This document shows, piece after piece, positions 61,801 through 64,000 of a stretch of DNA of 64,000 bases (positions are counted from its first letter, which is position 1; each line of letters starts with the position of its first letter). The position numbers and the translations under genes are program-made. Source of the stretch: Utricularia gibba (Eukaryota > Streptophyta > Magnoliopsida > Lamiales > Lentibulariaceae); contig CM007989.1 in NCBI GenBank assembly GCA_002189035.1, positions 5,611,001 through 5,675,000 on the forward strand. The letters run 5' to 3'. A model generated the notes under the pieces. That model had not been told where the DNA came from, did not search any database, and was given only the letters and a program-made list of their open reading frames with translations.

Positions 61801-62780
61801 ATGGAATCACATGATAGTTTCCTGGAATACGAAGAGAAACCTATGCATTTAGTATATGTTCTAGGGATAGAATAAAGAAGAAAAACATATTAATATCCTC
61901 CAGTGTGAACATCAAATGATCCATTTTACGGATAAAATATGAAAAGCCAATTGATAGAGTATAAAATAAAGATCTATTGGACGGTTAAATATGAAATTAA
62001 AGAATTAAATCCACTACGTTTTCATTACAAACCTTAAACATGAACTGAGAGTAAGGCAACGAGCATCCCAGATACTGAGTGCATCTAGTTAAACTCTATA
62101 AACAACTTCTTGCTATTCATATCCATTTTTACTTTTAAGAAACCTATCGATTCATCTTTATTTTTAATCACATGCACATAAACTCATGACAAGTTACTAG
62201 TGAAGTACTGTTAACCGAGCCCACTAGCATAGTCATCTTCGTGGAACAGCTATTCTGAAAAAAGAAAAGAAAAACAGAACAGCTCAAAGTAAAAAACCAC
62301 TATCATGAGCAACTCGTACTGCAAGCGCTAAGAAGCATAACTTCCTGTTAGTGTTTTACGTTAAAAGCTAGATTCATCAGAATAAATATGACTATCCATG
62401 TTCAGCGAGACAAACACAGAGGACATTCCCGATCAACCCTTATGCATTTTACATGTAAAAAAAAACAAACTAGGGAAGTCAAACTAATCATAATTGCTGG
62501 TACTCCACCCAAACCCAGGTCCATCTTCAGAACAAACCCAAAAACATCCAACAGAGAATAGTAGCTGTAATTGACAATTCAAAAATCATCATCAAATAAG
62601 AATTAACTACTGTTCAAAGAAAGATAGGCATACAATGCGTTCATTGAAGAGTTTGGCGCCATCAGCAACAGCTTGCCCAGCATGGTGGACGACAGAATCA
62701 GCATAATTCTTGAAGGTCCGTGTAAAATTGTTGTTTCCCACCTCCACCGCCTTGTTTACAGCAGAACGAAGCCACGACAT
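55817..62780 (-). CDS. Plant coiled-coil protein of unknown function (670 aa)
   Basis: Eighteen exons with continuous phase and GT-AG introns: 62780-62634, 61527-61309, 61169-61074, 60746-60694, 60588-60492, 60249-60176, 59951-59837, 59558-59448, 59130-59054, 58632-58566, 57930-57865, 57316-57209, 57105-56975, 56852-56786, 56695-56628, 56548-56455, 56335-56265, 56168-55817. It starts [15 protein letters not shown]; an in-frame Met 13 codons upstream is less likely. A conserved-looking N-terminal region (to about residue 200: [38 protein letters not shown]) is followed by long coiled coils ([20 protein letters not shown]) and a helical region with [17 protein letters not shown]. The tail is acidic and Lys/Glu/Pro-rich, ending [11 protein letters not shown]. 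No transmembrane segment is visible. It resembles plant proteins annotated as 'structural maintenance of chromosomes-like' (At5g13560 type, from memory), but there is no ATPase domain. Its role is unknown. It is convergent with RAD50. Confidence 0.88.
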
Positions 62781-64000
62781 AGTCACGACCCCGAAAAATC
62801 GGTCTTCTTGCGGTTTCAAAAGAATGAGTATCCGAATTGGGTATACTTTAGAAAGGAGTGGCTTAGCTCGTCGTTACTTTAGGAATCCACTTGATTGACG
62901 CATATCCTTGGAGTTCCTAAAGATGAAATGTCAACGAAAGAAAGGGAATTGCAGATGAAGGCGTTGAGTACGCCCCTGCTGGGTGCCTCCGATACCCAAT
63001 CAAAAGCTAATCGTTCCCTGGGCCTGTCTTTGGATCCAACAGAAACTGGACCAAGTCCAACTCCTGATAATTCTCTCAATTGCGACACGGGCCACTTGGA
63101 AAATACGTGTCGGATAATCAAAAATGGAAAGTAGCTGTACTTCACAAATTATTTTTATTTTATTATTTATAACTATAAAACCGTGTTAAAGTTCAAAGAA
63201 TTCTATAAGTATGTATAAAAAATTTTAATTTATTTAAAATTAAATAAATAAGATATTCTTAAGTAAATATATTTTTTAAAAAAAATTTTTATTATAAAAC
63301 AATAGCATGTACTCGATGAATATAGGATGGTAATTTAATGGACAATCATCCTCATTTATCTTCATTGTTTATAAAATTTACAAAAATGTTTTATTGTTAT
63401 CCATACTCTTGAATTTTATATAACTAATCTTCAATATTTCAAAATAATATTAAAATTGGATCTCATTATTTAAAAAATTGATCCCAAATTATTTAGTATC
63501 TACTATTTTAGCATAATTAAACCTCAATAATTTAAATATTTTAGACTAATTTATCCCCAGTTAATAATATCTAATTTATTGATTATTTGAGACTAATTAT
63601 ATTCGGTGTTCAAATAGTTATGAACAAAAAACGTTCACAATATGAAAGTTTGGGAATTTATTATGTTGATACATGAAATTGTAGGAGTTAATTATGCTCC
63701 ATACAAAAAATGTTGGGGGTTGATTTCGACAGCGGGGATGAAATGCATAATTTATATGAAAAAGTGATTATTAATTTTACCAAAATGTTAAGTATGGAGT
63801 TTCGTGATGCAATTTCCTCCTAATTTAATATCAAAAGCATTTAAAATACAATAAGCATGCACATGACATAAAATGTGATTTACTTATGAAAAACAATATA
63901 AAATATACGTGATAGGAATCTCAAAAATCCATCGAATTTGGCATATAATTTTCTATGATTTTTAAATATTATATTTTTATAAATAAGTAATTATTTTAAA
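62781..64000. other. Promoter side of the coiled-coil gene and AT-rich flank
   Basis: 62781-63130 is GC-richer and likely holds the 5' UTR and promoter; a 79-codon plus-strand frame there (62895-63134) is unrecognised. From 63140 on the sequence is very AT-rich with no gene or repeat pair noticed. Confidence 0.5.

Overview
This is nuclear DNA from a flowering plant, probably a eudicot. The genes are intron-rich and split by short AT-rich introns. Five recognisable plant gene families (F-box/LRR, glycine-rich wall protein, dirigent, RAD50, and a plant coiled-coil protein) lie among layers of LTR retrotransposons and DNA transposons. I saw no rRNA, tRNA or CRISPR array.

Layout. 1-4.6 kb: a degraded Ty1/copia element (-), a hAT-like end, a PIF/Harbinger transposase remnant and two LTRs of one Tat-like Ty3/gypsy family. 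5.5-7.3 kb: an intact two-exon F-box/LRR gene (-). 8.7-21 kb: a nest of LTRs. It contains a solo LTR with a perfect AAACT duplication, an inverted second copy of that LTR, and inside this copy a 5.56-kb deletion derivative of a Tat-like element (GATTT duplication, antisense ORF region). A 1.2-kb LTR and a copia relic follow. 21-25.6 kb: AT-rich, no gene seen. 25.6-26.5 kb: a secreted glycine-rich protein gene. 28.1-34.8 kb: a young, nearly complete Ty3/gypsy element (-) with 604/603-bp LTRs, a TAGGC duplication, an iMet-type primer site, and a polyprotein whose tail is encoded inside the LTR. It landed about 235 bp upstream of a dirigent gene (35.06-35.66 kb) that carries a frameshift. 35.98-46.99 kb: the DNA-repair gene RAD50 (+), which I resolve into 27 exons. 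47.7-54.9 kb: a copia element (-) broken by a MULE, a Tat integrase fragment and a 1315-bp solo LTR (GTATG duplication). 55.8-62.8 kb: an 18-exon coiled-coil gene (-), convergent with RAD50. 63-64 kb: AT-rich.

The most useful observations are these. The RAD50 model has exactly 1316 codons plus stop once one missing base in exon 6 is allowed for; as written, exon 6 hits an early stop. RAD50 appears to use three GC-AG introns. The three clear single-base frameshifts in otherwise well-kept coding regions (RAD50, dirigent, gypsy polyprotein) all sit at a GGG run, which points to a base-calling problem as much as to real mutation. The genes do not form an operon-like unit; each is an independent plant gene.
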